The notes under the pieces are model-generated. The model ran no database searches. It was not told where the DNA came from and was given only the letters and a program-made list of their open reading frames with translations. Position numbers and translations under genes: made by a program. Below are positions 1-7,079 of a stretch of DNA of 64,000 nt, one piece after another. The DNA is from Myxococcales bacterium (GTDB lineage Bacteria; Myxococcota_A; Polyangia; Polyangiales; Polyangiaceae). The first letter of the stretch is position 1, and every line of letters begins with the position of its first letter. The DNA lies in assembly GCA_947473045.1 (NCBI GenBank), contig CANJCO010000008.1, forward strand, positions 54,754 to 118,753. Direction: 5' to 3'.

Positions 1-2
1 AA

Positions 3-560
3 GCGACGGCGCAGTCGCTCCGCCTGCTCACGCACCCCGACGGCATCGGGCTGTCGTCGCGCCGCGTCACCGTCTCGACGAGCGGTCTCATCCCCGAGAT
101 CGAACGCCTCGGAAAAGACTTCGATGGTCACATCGGGCTCGCCATTTCGCTCCACGCGGCCGACGACGAGACGCGCTCGCGCCTCATGCCGATCAACAAG
201 AAGTATCCGCTCGCAAAACTGATGGACGCACTGCGCGCCTACCCGCTGCCGAAGCGTCGGCGCATCACCATCGAATACACGCTGGTTGCCGGCAAGAACG
301 ACACCGTCGACGAAGCTCGCAAGCTCGTGCGGCTTCTGCGGGGCCTGCCTGTGAAGGTCAACCTCATCCCGATGAACCCCATCGAAGCGAGCTCGCTCGG
401 GCCCACCAGCAGCGGCGGCGTTTTGTCTTTTCAAAAGATATTGTGTGACGCCGGCTACTCCTGCTTCATTCGGCGCCGGCGCGGCGACGACGTGAGCGCC
501 GCCTGCGGGCAGCTCGCTCTACTCGGTGAAAAACCCAAGGTTCGCGTGAACCGGACGTGA
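3..560 (+). CDS. rlmN: 23S rRNA (adenine2503-C2)-methyltransferase RlmN, 3' part only
   Basis: Partial gene: its 5' end, including the radical-SAM cysteine motif, lies before the window, and the reading frame is open from base 3. The visible C-terminal half has RlmN hallmarks: the RRVTVSTSGLIPEI stretch, GLAISLHAADDETR, a KVNLIPMNPIEAS segment and, near the end, DVSAACGQL, whose cysteine corresponds to the C-terminal catalytic Cys of RlmN. By family knowledge the enzyme methylates A2503 of 23S rRNA and A37 of some tRNAs with SAM. The TGA stop overlaps the GTG start of the next gene. A second, more divergent RlmN-like gene lies at 40006-41052. Confidence 0.93.
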   Translation, partial: ATAQSLRLLTHPDGIGLSSRRVTVSTSGLIPEIERLGKDFDGHIGLAISLHAADDETRSRLMPINKKYPLAKLMDALRAYPLPKRRRITIEYTLVAGKNDTVDEARKLVRLLRGLPVKVNLIPMNPIEASSLGPTSSGGVLSFQKILCDAGYSCFIRRRRGDDVSAACGQLALLGEKPKVRVNRT

Positions 561-1132
561 TAAAATCAGCAGCGGCGGCCATGCTGTCGGTGCTTTGGTC
601 GGCGCGGGCCTACGCGGCTCCCCCCGCCGAGCGCCCGGAGCCATTTCAGTTGATGCTCACCGCCGCAGGGGGCGACGGTCTTCGTTTCAATAACCCGTTT
701 CGGCTGGCCACACCTCTGGGAGCATCGGCCGAGAGCGTGTCGCGAACGGCGAGCTTTGTCGACCTCGGCGCGGCCGTCACCTTCGGCGCGCCGGGCGGTC
801 TGGAACATGGTGCCGCGCTGCGGATCACGATCGCCGCTGAGGGCGTGCCGCAGTCCGTGGTCGCTCCGAGCTATCTCGCGTGGTGGCGCGCCCGTCCGGG
901 CGTCGCGCTCTACGGAAGGCTCGCGGTGCCGCTGGTCGTGACCCCCAGCGTCACGTGGGGTCTGGAGGCCGGCGCCGGCACCGTCTGGTTTGCGCGCGCG
1001 GGTCTCGGGCTCTCGTTTGAGGTCGTCGGGGATGTTTTCTACGGGGCTGCGACGCAGGAAGTGAGAGCCGCTGCCTATCCCGTCGTCAGCGGCCAGCTCG
1101 GCGTCGTGATCGCGTACGAGGTGCTCCGATGA
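557..1132 (+). CDS. Hypothetical exported protein, possibly a small beta-barrel
   Basis: 191 residues starting at a GTG that overlaps the rlmN stop. The first about 20 residues form a signal peptide with a plausible cleavage site after AYA. The mature part is rich in Gly, Val and alternating hydrophobic residues with repeated aromatic positions, and it ends in a hydrophobic strand and a C-terminal Arg. This would fit a small outer-membrane or periplasmic beta-rich protein. I do not recognise the family. The gene is translationally coupled on both sides (4-bp overlap with the next gene), so it is probably co-transcribed with the two small exported proteins that follow. Confidence 0.7.
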   Translation: MIKSAAAAMLSVLWSARAYAAPPAERPEPFQLMLTAAGGDGLRFNNPFRLATPLGASAESVSRTASFVDLGAAVTFGAPGGLEHGAALRITIAAEGVPQSVVAPSYLAWWRARPGVALYGRLAVPLVVTPSVTWGLEAGAGTVWFARAGLGLSFEVVGDVFYGAATQEVRAAAYPVVSGQLGVVIAYEVLR

Positions 1133-1539
1133 GGCAGCGAAACCTCCTCGCCGTCGCGCTCTTCGCGCTCGCGCTGGGCACCGGTCCAACGGTGGGCGAC
1201 GTCGGCGGCTGCGGCGCGACGGCCGAGCCGCTCAGCGTCGCGAGCTTCGCCAAAGCGCGCAAACAGGTCGACTGCCAACGCTGCCAGTCTTGCGGCCTCA
1301 CGAACCTGCGCTGCCGGGCGGCGTGCGATCCCCGCGCCGGCAGCGATGTCGCGTTCGCGAGCTCCTGTCGCCCGCTCGTCACCGACGGCGAGGTCTGCCT
1401 CCACGCGCTTCAAGCGGCATCGTGCGACGACTATGCAATTTACATCGATGACGCTGTGGCCGCTGTGCCCACGGAGTGCCAGTTCTGCCGCGGAGACGCC
1501 TCGCAAGCGGCGCCCGTGCTCGTAGAGGGCGGCCCATGA
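1129..1539 (+). CDS. Small cysteine-rich exported protein
   Basis: 136 residues. The hydrophobic N-terminal segment (about residues 6-19) is followed by a VGGC sequence ending at Cys28, which could be a lipobox, so it is secreted or a lipoprotein. The mature part carries many cysteines, including a C-x2-C-x2-C-x6-C-x3-C cluster and a later C-x2-C near the C terminus, suggesting disulfide-stabilised structure or metal binding. The ATG overlaps the upstream stop, and the downstream gene starts inside its own TGA, so it sits in the middle of a coupled three-gene set. The family is not recognised. Confidence 0.65.
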   Translation: MRQRNLLAVALFALALGTGPTVGDVGGCGATAEPLSVASFAKARKQVDCQRCQSCGLTNLRCRAACDPRAGSDVAFASSCRPLVTDGEVCLHALQAASCDDYAIYIDDAVAAVPTECQFCRGDASQAAPVLVEGGP

Positions 1540-2456
1540 TTCGTGTACTGTGCATCTTTATTTTGTCGGGTACATTTGCGTGCGCTGCGCTCAGGCCGAT
1601 CACGGCCTCGCCGGACGATTTCGCCGACTATCAGCGCTACGCGCGCATCGCCGAAGGCGATCTCGGAAGGCGGCTTGCAGCCGCGACAGGCTACCTCTCG
1701 CGCCAGCCCAATGGCGCCTTCGCCGCCGATCTGCGCGCTGCGTTCGAGCGCGACGAGCTCGCCTACTTCGAGGCGGCGAAGGGCGACCGTGACGTCGCGA
1801 TCGACTACCTCGCCTGGCTGCCGGCAGGCCCCCACGCGGCGCAGGTCGTTGCGATCGTTGGCGCCTTCGACACGCGCATCGAAGACACCGACGAGCGCGG
1901 GACGCGCCTCACCGAAGAAGCCCTCGTGCACGAGAAAAATGGTCGCGACGCTGCGCTCTCCGAACTCGGCGACGCGCTGGCCGCGGTCGTCGGCAGTGGA
2001 GGCACGGCGGCCGAATCGACGTCTCCCATCGCCGTGCTGGTCTCCGGTGCGACTTCAACGTGGGGCGCGACGCGTACGCAGTTTGAACGCGAGCTGCCGT
2101 ACGTGATCCCCGCGCACCTGTCGCGTGAGCCTCGCGCGCTCGAGCTCAGCGTCGCCTACGAAGTCACCGACGGCGTCATTTCGTGGGCGAGGGTCAGCGG
2201 CCCGGACTTGTTTCTCCGCTGGGCCGAGCTCGACATGACGCGCGCCTTCGATGCGCGCTCCGACCGCGATCGCGCCGTCTCCCGCGAGCACGCGATCGAA
2301 GCGCTCACCGGCCTGCTCGAAGCCAGGTTCCCCGCGTCGTCGTGCGCGACCTCGATCGCCGGAGCCTCACTCGCGCGCGCATGCAACGGCGTCGTCGCCC
2401 GCGTGACGCTCGGCGGCGAGGCGGATGAGGTCCTCGTTCAGCGTCGCGAAAAATAG
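1536..2456 (+). CDS. Hypothetical lipoprotein
   Basis: 306 residues from the ATG that overlaps the previous TGA (ATGA); this start is preferred over an upstream in-frame one because it yields a clean signal peptide. A short hydrophobic leader ends in TFAC, giving a probable lipidation Cys at residue 16. The body is alpha-helical and Ala/Arg/Asp rich, with no recognised catalytic motif. Cys residues near the C terminus (SSCATSI and ARACNG) may pair. It lies 17 bp upstream of an Lgt-like gene. A lipoprotein beside a lipoprotein-modifying paralog is suggestive but not proof of a link. Confidence 0.65.
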   Translation: MIRVLCIFILSGTFACAALRPITASPDDFADYQRYARIAEGDLGRRLAAATGYLSRQPNGAFAADLRAAFERDELAYFEAAKGDRDVAIDYLAWLPAGPHAAQVVAIVGAFDTRIEDTDERGTRLTEEALVHEKNGRDAALSELGDALAAVVGSGGTAAESTSPIAVLVSGATSTWGATRTQFERELPYVIPAHLSREPRALELSVAYEVTDGVISWARVSGPDLFLRWAELDMTRAFDARSDRDRAVSREHAIEALTGLLEARFPASSCATSIAGASLARACNGVVARVTLGGEADEVLVQRREK

Positions 2457-2473
2457 GCTAAGACCAGCGGCCG

Positions 2474-3613
2474 ATGCTCCCGTACGTGCACATCTCCGCA
2501 GGCTCGTTTCTGCAACCCTTTGGCCTGCTCGTCGCGACCGGGGTCATCATAGGCACCATGCTCGCCGTCCGCCGGGCCCGCAAGCTCGGCTACGACGTCG
2601 ATGAGCTCAACTCGTTCATCACGTGGATGCTCGTGGTCGGGTTTATCTGCGGGCACGTGCTCGACGACATTTTCTACCATCCGAGCGAGGTGCTCAAAAA
2701 GCCCTGGAAGCTACTGATGCTTTGGGACGGGCTGTCGTCGTTTGGTGGGTTCACCGGCGCGCTTATCGGCGTTTTGATGTGGCGCTATTTCAAACTCAAG
2801 GAAATCGCCCGCATCCCGCAGCTGCCCGCGCGCATCGTGTCTGCGCTCGGCGCCGCCGGCGTCGTTCACCTGGTGCTCCAAAACGCGCCGCAGTTTGCTC
2901 AGCTGAGCGACACCGTGCACTACGCAGTTCCTGCCGTGGCGGGGCTCTTCGGCGCAACGAGCGTGGGGCCCGGGGGCATCGGCCTCTACCGGTTCGAGCG
3001 CCGTAAGACGCTCGGGGCGATCTTCGCGTATGTCGATTTGATTCTCTCCGTATTTCCAGTCGCCTGGATCTTCGGCCGCTCGGGCTGCTCGTCGGTGCAT
3101 GACCATCCGGGCGCTTTGGCCCACAAAGGTGCGCTTTTCGCAGTCGAATATCCGCGCGGCTTTCCGCCCGGCATGAGCCCGGAGGTCGTCGCCCGCAGCT
3201 TCACCGGCCCGCGCGACAGCTACGGCATCATCGAGTTTCTCCACGGCGACGCCTACCGTTACGATCTCGGCCTGCTCGAGCTGATGTTCACCATCGTGCT
3301 CGCCGGACTGCTCGCCCTCACGTGGCACAAGAAAGTGCCTACCGGCAGCTACATCGCGGCGGCCTCGCTCACGTACGCCCCCGTCCGGTTCGCGATGGAC
3401 TTCCTGCGCATCACCGACGGCGACGTCGCCGATCCGCGATACGGCGGGCTCACCCCCGCTCAGTGGGAATGCACTGCGCTCTTTGTCTGGGGCGTTTACG
3501 TAGTGATTCGCATGGCGGGCAATCGACGTCGGGGCTTCGATCCCGCTTCGCTCGTGATGGACGCACGCGCTTCGAAATTATCGCTTGAGACGAACGCGAC
3601 CGCCGCCGCGTGA
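2474..3613 (+). CDS. Divergent prolipoprotein diacylglyceryl transferase (Lgt) family membrane protein
   Basis: 379-residue multi-pass membrane protein, longer than the usual 260-300 residues of Lgt. Lgt features are visible: an N-terminal periplasmic/first-helix region, DGLSSFGGFTGALIG corresponding to the conserved HGG loop, WIFGRSGCSSVHDHPG corresponding to the GRxGNFxNGE signature, and a C-terminal PVRFAMDFLR segment resembling the Lgt region around Arg239 of E. coli. The His of HGG is Phe here and the Asn/Glu of the signature are not kept, although the Arg is. It may be a paralog with altered substrate or a variant Lgt. A 60-80 residue insertion lies between the two motifs. Confidence 0.75.
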   Translation: MLPYVHISAGSFLQPFGLLVATGVIIGTMLAVRRARKLGYDVDELNSFITWMLVVGFICGHVLDDIFYHPSEVLKKPWKLLMLWDGLSSFGGFTGALIGVLMWRYFKLKEIARIPQLPARIVSALGAAGVVHLVLQNAPQFAQLSDTVHYAVPAVAGLFGATSVGPGGIGLYRFERRKTLGAIFAYVDLILSVFPVAWIFGRSGCSSVHDHPGALAHKGALFAVEYPRGFPPGMSPEVVARSFTGPRDSYGIIEFLHGDAYRYDLGLLELMFTIVLAGLLALTWHKKVPTGSYIAAASLTYAPVRFAMDFLRITDGDVADPRYGGLTPAQWECTALFVWGVYVVIRMAGNRRRGFDPASLVMDARASKLSLETNATAAA

Positions 3614-3627
3614 CGCAGTGGTTGTCG

Positions 3628-4035
3628 TTAAACGCGGTGCAATTCCAGCAACGCGCGGACATCATCGGGAATCTCAATTCCCTTCAAACGAACAAGATCG
3701 CTGACCACGCAGGTGTGCGTCATTTCGGCGAGTAGCGTGTCGTCCGCGACCTTTTTCACGCGATAGCGATACACGCAGCTCTTGCTGCCGACGTGCGGCA
3801 CGTCGACCTCGATGCGCAGGGCGTCACCGAATCGGGCAGGGGCCTTGTAGTCGATATCGACATGCACCGCAGGCATGCCGACCTTTCGCTCCGACACGAG
3901 GCGCACATAGCCGCCCTCAAGGGCGCCCAGCAGCGACTCCATCGCCTCGTGTGCGTAGCTCAGATAGCGCGCGAAAAACACGATCTGCGCCGCGTCGACC
4001 TCTTCGAAGCGGACCGTTCGCTCGTAGACATGCAC
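3628..4035 (-). CDS. YbgC/4-hydroxybenzoyl-CoA-type acyl-CoA thioesterase
   Basis: 135 residues, the typical hot-dog thioesterase length, starting at GTG. The N-terminal VRFEEVDAAQIVFFARYLSY matches the family motif in which the Asp acts in catalysis, followed by the long central helix (AHEAMESLLGALE) and beta strands. It presumably hydrolyses small acyl-CoA thioesters in the cytoplasm. It lies 30 bp downstream of the DUF3501 gene on the same strand and may be the last gene of the rubrerythrin operon; it converges with the Lgt-like gene. Confidence 0.85.
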   Translation of the reverse strand: MHVYERTVRFEEVDAAQIVFFARYLSYAHEAMESLLGALEGGYVRLVSERKVGMPAVHVDIDYKAPARFGDALRIEVDVPHVGSKSCVYRYRVKKVADDTLLAEMTHTCVVSDLVRLKGIEIPDDVRALLELHRV

Positions 4036-4065
4036 GGCCGCAGCCTACCACGCAGGCGCTTTCGG

Positions 4066-4641
4066 TCAGGCAGCGAGATCTTCGGCGAGCGAGCGCGTGA
4101 CCTGCGCACCCAGCGCGATCTGCGCGCGATAGGCGGCGTGGTCGACCCCAAGTGTGGCCGGGCCGCCTGACGACAGGGCCGCAGCAGCGGCTGCGCTGAG
4201 CGCGAATTTTAGGTAAATCACGGCCGACGCGCGATCTTCGAGCGTGCGGTCCTCCGCGGCCTGTCCCGCGCAACGCTCGCCTGCCACTTCGATGAAGAAG
4301 CATTTTTCGATGCCCTTCGCGGCGACCAGAAACGCGTCCCGCGCGACTTCGTCGACGACCTCGAGCATCACCGTGCACGACAGCTCGTTGGTCCCGCCCA
4401 GCAGCTCGTTGTAGGTCTCGATCTCGTGCGCGATCGCGGCCTCGCGGGTGATGCGTTCGGTCCGAAGCATTTCCTGGATCTGCAGCAGCACGGTGTCGTG
4501 ATTTTCGAATACGCACGTCGCCTTGTCGCCGAGATGCACGCGCCGGTCCTTCTTCTCGACGATCACGCGCGCGCGAAATCGGTCTCGGACCAACTCGTAG
4601 TCGCCAATGGGCAGAATCTCACTTCGATGTACGGTCTTCAT
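4066..4641 (-). CDS. DUF3501 family protein
   Basis: 191 residues with the features I associate with DUF3501: an N-terminal MKTVHRSEILPIGDYE, a basic VEKKDRRVHLGD stretch and the conserved ENHDTVLLQIQEM block at residues 46-58, then ETYNELLGG. No enzymatic function is established. Members are commonly encoded beside rubrerythrin and a heterodisulfide-reductase-like Fe-S protein, exactly as here, so a role in peroxide or redox metabolism is inferred from context. The ATG start is preceded by a strong GAGGAGG ribosome-binding site. It lies 15 bp after the Fe-S gene and is surely co-transcribed with it. Confidence 0.85.
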   Translation of the reverse strand: MKTVHRSEILPIGDYELVRDRFRARVIVEKKDRRVHLGDKATCVFENHDTVLLQIQEMLRTERITREAAIAHEIETYNELLGGTNELSCTVMLEVVDEVARDAFLVAAKGIEKCFFIEVAGERCAGQAAEDRTLEDRASAVIYLKFALSAAAAAALSSGGPATLGVDHAAYRAQIALGAQVTRSLAEDLAA

Positions 4642-4656
4642 GAAAGCCTCCTCAGA

Positions 4657-5982
4657 TTACTTGAGCGCCACGGCGATCCCGTAGGCCTCAGCGAGTGCCT
4701 CGACGGGGTGGCGAACGATGACGTTGTTCTCTTTTGCGATTCGCTGACCTGAGAGCGGACAGTCCGTCACGACCACCTGCGGCGCGACGTTCTCGATGCC
4801 GCGCACCAGTTTCTGGGCGTATTTTCGGCCGCTTTCGTAGTGCTGCGCCTTCATGCCCCAGGTGCCGTCGACAGCCGAGCACTCTTGAATCACCTCGACT
4901 TCGGTGTCGGGAATCGCGCCGAGCACGCGGGCGCCGGGGAAGCCGATCTTCTGGGCGCGCAGGTGACAAGCTGCGTGATAGGCGATCTTGCCGAGTCCCT
5001 GTTTGAAGTCGCGATTGAGCTTTTTCTCTTTGCGAAGCTGCTCGAGAAACTGCATCAAATCGAACGTGTTTTCGGCGACCTTGCGGGCCGCGGCGGTGCC
5101 GAGCAGCTCGGGATATTCTTTCTTGATGGTGTAGGAGCACGACGGTCCGGGCACCACGATCTTGCGGCCTGACTCGATTTGCTCGAGCAGCGACGCCACG
5201 TTGGTCCGCGCCTTTTCGAGCGCGCCGTTCATATCGCCGCCGTCGAGGTTGGGAATGCCGCAACATACCTGCTTCGGTCGCACCACACGGAAGCCGTTCT
5301 TTTCGAGCACGCGCACAGCGTTGGCCGGTCCGGCGGGCAGGTTGAAGTCGCCCGTGCATGTCGCGAAAATCGCGACTTCGCCGTTCGTGCCCGCTTCTTC
5401 CAGCGCCTCGTGGTTGTCGAGCCAGCGCTCGAACGAGGTCGTCGCGAAGGGTGGAAGGGGGAACTCGGCGCTGATGCCAGCGGTCTTTTCGATGACCTTG
5501 CGGACCAGACGGTTTGCGTTGACGAAGTTCGCCACCGGCCCCTGCCGGAACATCGTCGTCACCTGTCCGAGGATGCCGGGCTCGCCGAGCGCCTGATCCT
5601 GCAGCGAGACGCCGTTTCGCGTCGCCCGCTGCGTCTTCTCGCGGGTGAGAAGCCGCGGAAAATCGAGGGCCCACTCGTGACCTTCGTCAGGCGTGTACGG
5701 ACACTTGATGTAGCAGAGCTTGCACTGCCAGCAGAGCTCTGTGACCGACGCAAAGTCAGCTGCATCGAGAAGCTCGGCGCCGTCTGCGCCACGCGTCTCG
5801 ATGTCGCGATCGACGCGCGCGAACAGGTCGGGAAACGAGCCGCAGTAGTTCACGCACATGCGGCAGCCGTGACAAATTTCGAAGACGCGCCGCAGCTCAC
5901 CTTCGAGGTCTCGCGGGTCGAGGTAGCGCGGGTCGTCAGGCTTGAACGCGGGGGGATTGTGCGGCTTCGGATCGATTTTCAT
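4657..5982 (-). CDS. Heterodisulfide-reductase-like Fe-S oxidoreductase (CCG domain), rubrerythrin-associated
   Basis: 441 residues from the ATG preceded by GAGGA; an upstream in-frame start would run into the terminator hairpin, so it is rejected. Two [4Fe-4S] ferredoxin motifs are present: C37-x2-C40-x2-C43-x3-C47 and C84-x2-C87-x2-C90-x3-C94. These are followed by two HdrB/GlpC-type cysteine-rich domains: one has a canonical CCG (VCCGIPNLDGG), the other is degenerate (ECSAVDGTWG). No flavin or membrane segment is seen. By analogy with GlpC and HdrB it transfers electrons. Its position directly downstream of a rubrerythrin that lacks a rubredoxin domain makes it a candidate electron donor (inference). 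Confidence 0.87.
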   Translation of the reverse strand: MKIDPKPHNPPAFKPDDPRYLDPRDLEGELRRVFEICHGCRMCVNYCGSFPDLFARVDRDIETRGADGAELLDAADFASVTELCWQCKLCYIKCPYTPDEGHEWALDFPRLLTREKTQRATRNGVSLQDQALGEPGILGQVTTMFRQGPVANFVNANRLVRKVIEKTAGISAEFPLPPFATTSFERWLDNHEALEEAGTNGEVAIFATCTGDFNLPAGPANAVRVLEKNGFRVVRPKQVCCGIPNLDGGDMNGALEKARTNVASLLEQIESGRKIVVPGPSCSYTIKKEYPELLGTAAARKVAENTFDLMQFLEQLRKEKKLNRDFKQGLGKIAYHAACHLRAQKIGFPGARVLGAIPDTEVEVIQECSAVDGTWGMKAQHYESGRKYAQKLVRGIENVAPQVVVTDCPLSGQRIAKENNVIVRHPVEALAEAYGIAVALK

Positions 5983-5992
5983 GCGTCCTCGT

Positions 5993-6044
5993 TTCAAAAG
6001 AAAACGCCCTGACCCAGGCACCCGTGCGCCATGAGGTCAGGGCG
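5993..6044 (-). terminator. Intrinsic terminator/attenuator between rubrerythrin and the Fe-S gene
   Basis: A perfect 10-bp inverted repeat (CGCCCTGACC / GGTCAGGGCG, 6005-6014 and 6035-6044) with a 20-nt loop begins about 12 nt after the rubrerythrin stop. On the minus strand it is followed at once by TTTTCTTTTG. This is a classic Rho-independent terminator reading in the direction of the operon. The Fe-S gene start is only about 12 nt beyond it, leaving no room for another promoter, so the downstream genes probably depend on read-through. Confidence 0.75.
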
Positions 6045-6055
6045 GGGTAGCGGCT

Positions 6056-6478
6056 CTACTTCAGCGACTCGAGCATCTTCGCGAAGCGACCCGCGTGGCT
6101 CTTTTCGGCCTTCGCGAGGGTCTCGAACCACTCGGCGATGTCGTCGAAGCCCTCTTCGCGCGCGCTCTTCGCCATGCCCGGGTACATGGTCTCGTACTCG
6201 TGCGTCTCGCCGTGAATGGCCGCGGCGAGGTTCTTCTCGGTCGAGCCGATCGGGAGGCCCGTGGCGGGATCACCGACCTGCTTCAAGTAGTCGAGGTGGC
6301 CGTGCGCGTGCCCGGTCTCGCCGTCTGCGGTCTCTTTGAAGTTGCCGGCGATCTCGGGGAGACCCTCGACATCGGCGACCTTTGCAAAATACAAGTATCG
6401 ACGGTTTGCCTGGGACTCGCCTGCGAAGGCGTCCTTGAGGTTCTGGTGCGTCTTGGTTCCTGACAGAGACTTCGCCAT
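6056..6478 (-). CDS. Rubrerythrin, diiron domain only
   Basis: 140 residues. The start is the ATG preceded by GGAGGAATTG; a longer reading upstream would overlap the regulator gene. The ferritin-like diiron site is visible: Glu21 in AGES, E54-x2-H57, Glu91/Glu94 in HGETHEYE and E125-x2-H128. The C-terminal rubredoxin-like domain with its two CxxC pairs is absent, because the protein stops at KMLESLK. The family reduces hydrogen peroxide in the cytoplasm using electrons from a small redox carrier. Here the donor must be a separate protein, perhaps the Fe-S protein encoded next. It lies 22 bp after the PerR-like gene. Confidence 0.93.
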   Translation of the reverse strand: MAKSLSGTKTHQNLKDAFAGESQANRRYLYFAKVADVEGLPEIAGNFKETADGETGHAHGHLDYLKQVGDPATGLPIGSTEKNLAAAIHGETHEYETMYPGMAKSAREEGFDDIAEWFETLAKAEKSHAGRFAKMLESLK

Positions 6479-6500
6479 CAATTCCTCCGATTGGGTTTCG

Positions 6501-6962
6501 TTACGATGCGTCGGCTGCGCGCCCGGAGGCGCGAGACGTTTTTTTTGCCGCGGCGAGCGCGCACGAGGCGCACTGGCCCCGGTAGATGCGCTCGACGCGC
6601 GCGACGGCAAATCCCGGGGCGGCCTTGCGCACCCGCACGATGCTGGCTTCGGCGGGGCTGAGCGACGAGGCCGGCACGTCGACGATGCGGCCGCACGCGT
6701 CGCACACCGCGTGATGGTGCGGCGTCGTGTTCGGATCGAAGCGGGCCGCGTTGCCCAGTCGCAGGGTCGACGAGAGCCCGGCCGTCGCGAGCGCGTCGAG
6801 CGTGTTGTACACAGTCGCGAAGCTCATCGTGGGAAAGTCGGGCCCGAGGTGCTCGAAGAGCTCTTGCGCAGTGGGATGGCTGTCAGCGGCCGCAAACAGC
6901 CGCACGATCGCCACGCGCTGAGGCGTCATGCGCAGGCCGCGCGCCTTGAGCGTCGCCAGCAT
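6501..6962 (-). CDS. Fur family transcriptional regulator, PerR-like
   Basis: 153 residues from the ATG with GAGG 9 nt upstream. A longer in-frame reading to 7049 is rejected because that stretch contains the promoter. It has a winged-helix DNA-binding domain (RMTPQRVAIVRLF through SFATVYNTLDAL), then RFDPNTTPHHHAVCDACG and a C-terminal C131-x2-C134. The Asp at residue 76 in the RFD context, His82-84 and the Cys87/Cys90 plus Cys131/Cys134 zinc site favour PerR-type peroxide sensing over iron-sensing Fur, which normally has Glu there. It heads the rubrerythrin operon and probably represses its own promoter. Confidence 0.88.
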   Translation of the reverse strand: MLATLKARGLRMTPQRVAIVRLFAAADSHPTAQELFEHLGPDFPTMSFATVYNTLDALATAGLSSTLRLGNAARFDPNTTPHHHAVCDACGRIVDVPASSLSPAEASIVRVRKAAPGFAVARVERIYRGQCASCALAAAKKTSRASGRAADAS

Positions 6963-7020
6963 GGCAGCGGACCTCGTCTCGAGGTCGGGCAGTCGAGCGT
7001 TCCGGGCAGGCACGAACGAT

Positions 7021-7049
7021 ACTCTAAGAATAACTTTTCTAAACTGCAA
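7021..7049 (-). promoter_or_regulatory. Promoter with candidate PerR/Fur operator
   Basis: Read on the minus strand: TTGCAG (-35, 7044-7049), a 17-bp spacer and TAGAGT (-10, 7021-7026). The spacer is strikingly AT-rich in this GC-rich genome and contains an imperfect inverted repeat, TTAGAA-n6-TTCTtAGA, resembling PerR/Fur boxes. It would place transcription start about 50 nt before the regulator's ATG, consistent with autoregulation of the whole peroxide operon. Binding is inferred, not shown. Confidence 0.55.
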
Positions 7050-7079
7050 GCCCTCGCGCAGAGGTTCGCGACGATCGCG

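Noticed and set aside
6989..7049. In-frame N-terminal extension of the PerR-like protein
   Set aside because: It would place the promoter and AT-rich operator inside the coding sequence; the ATG at 6962 has a better RBS and matches family length.
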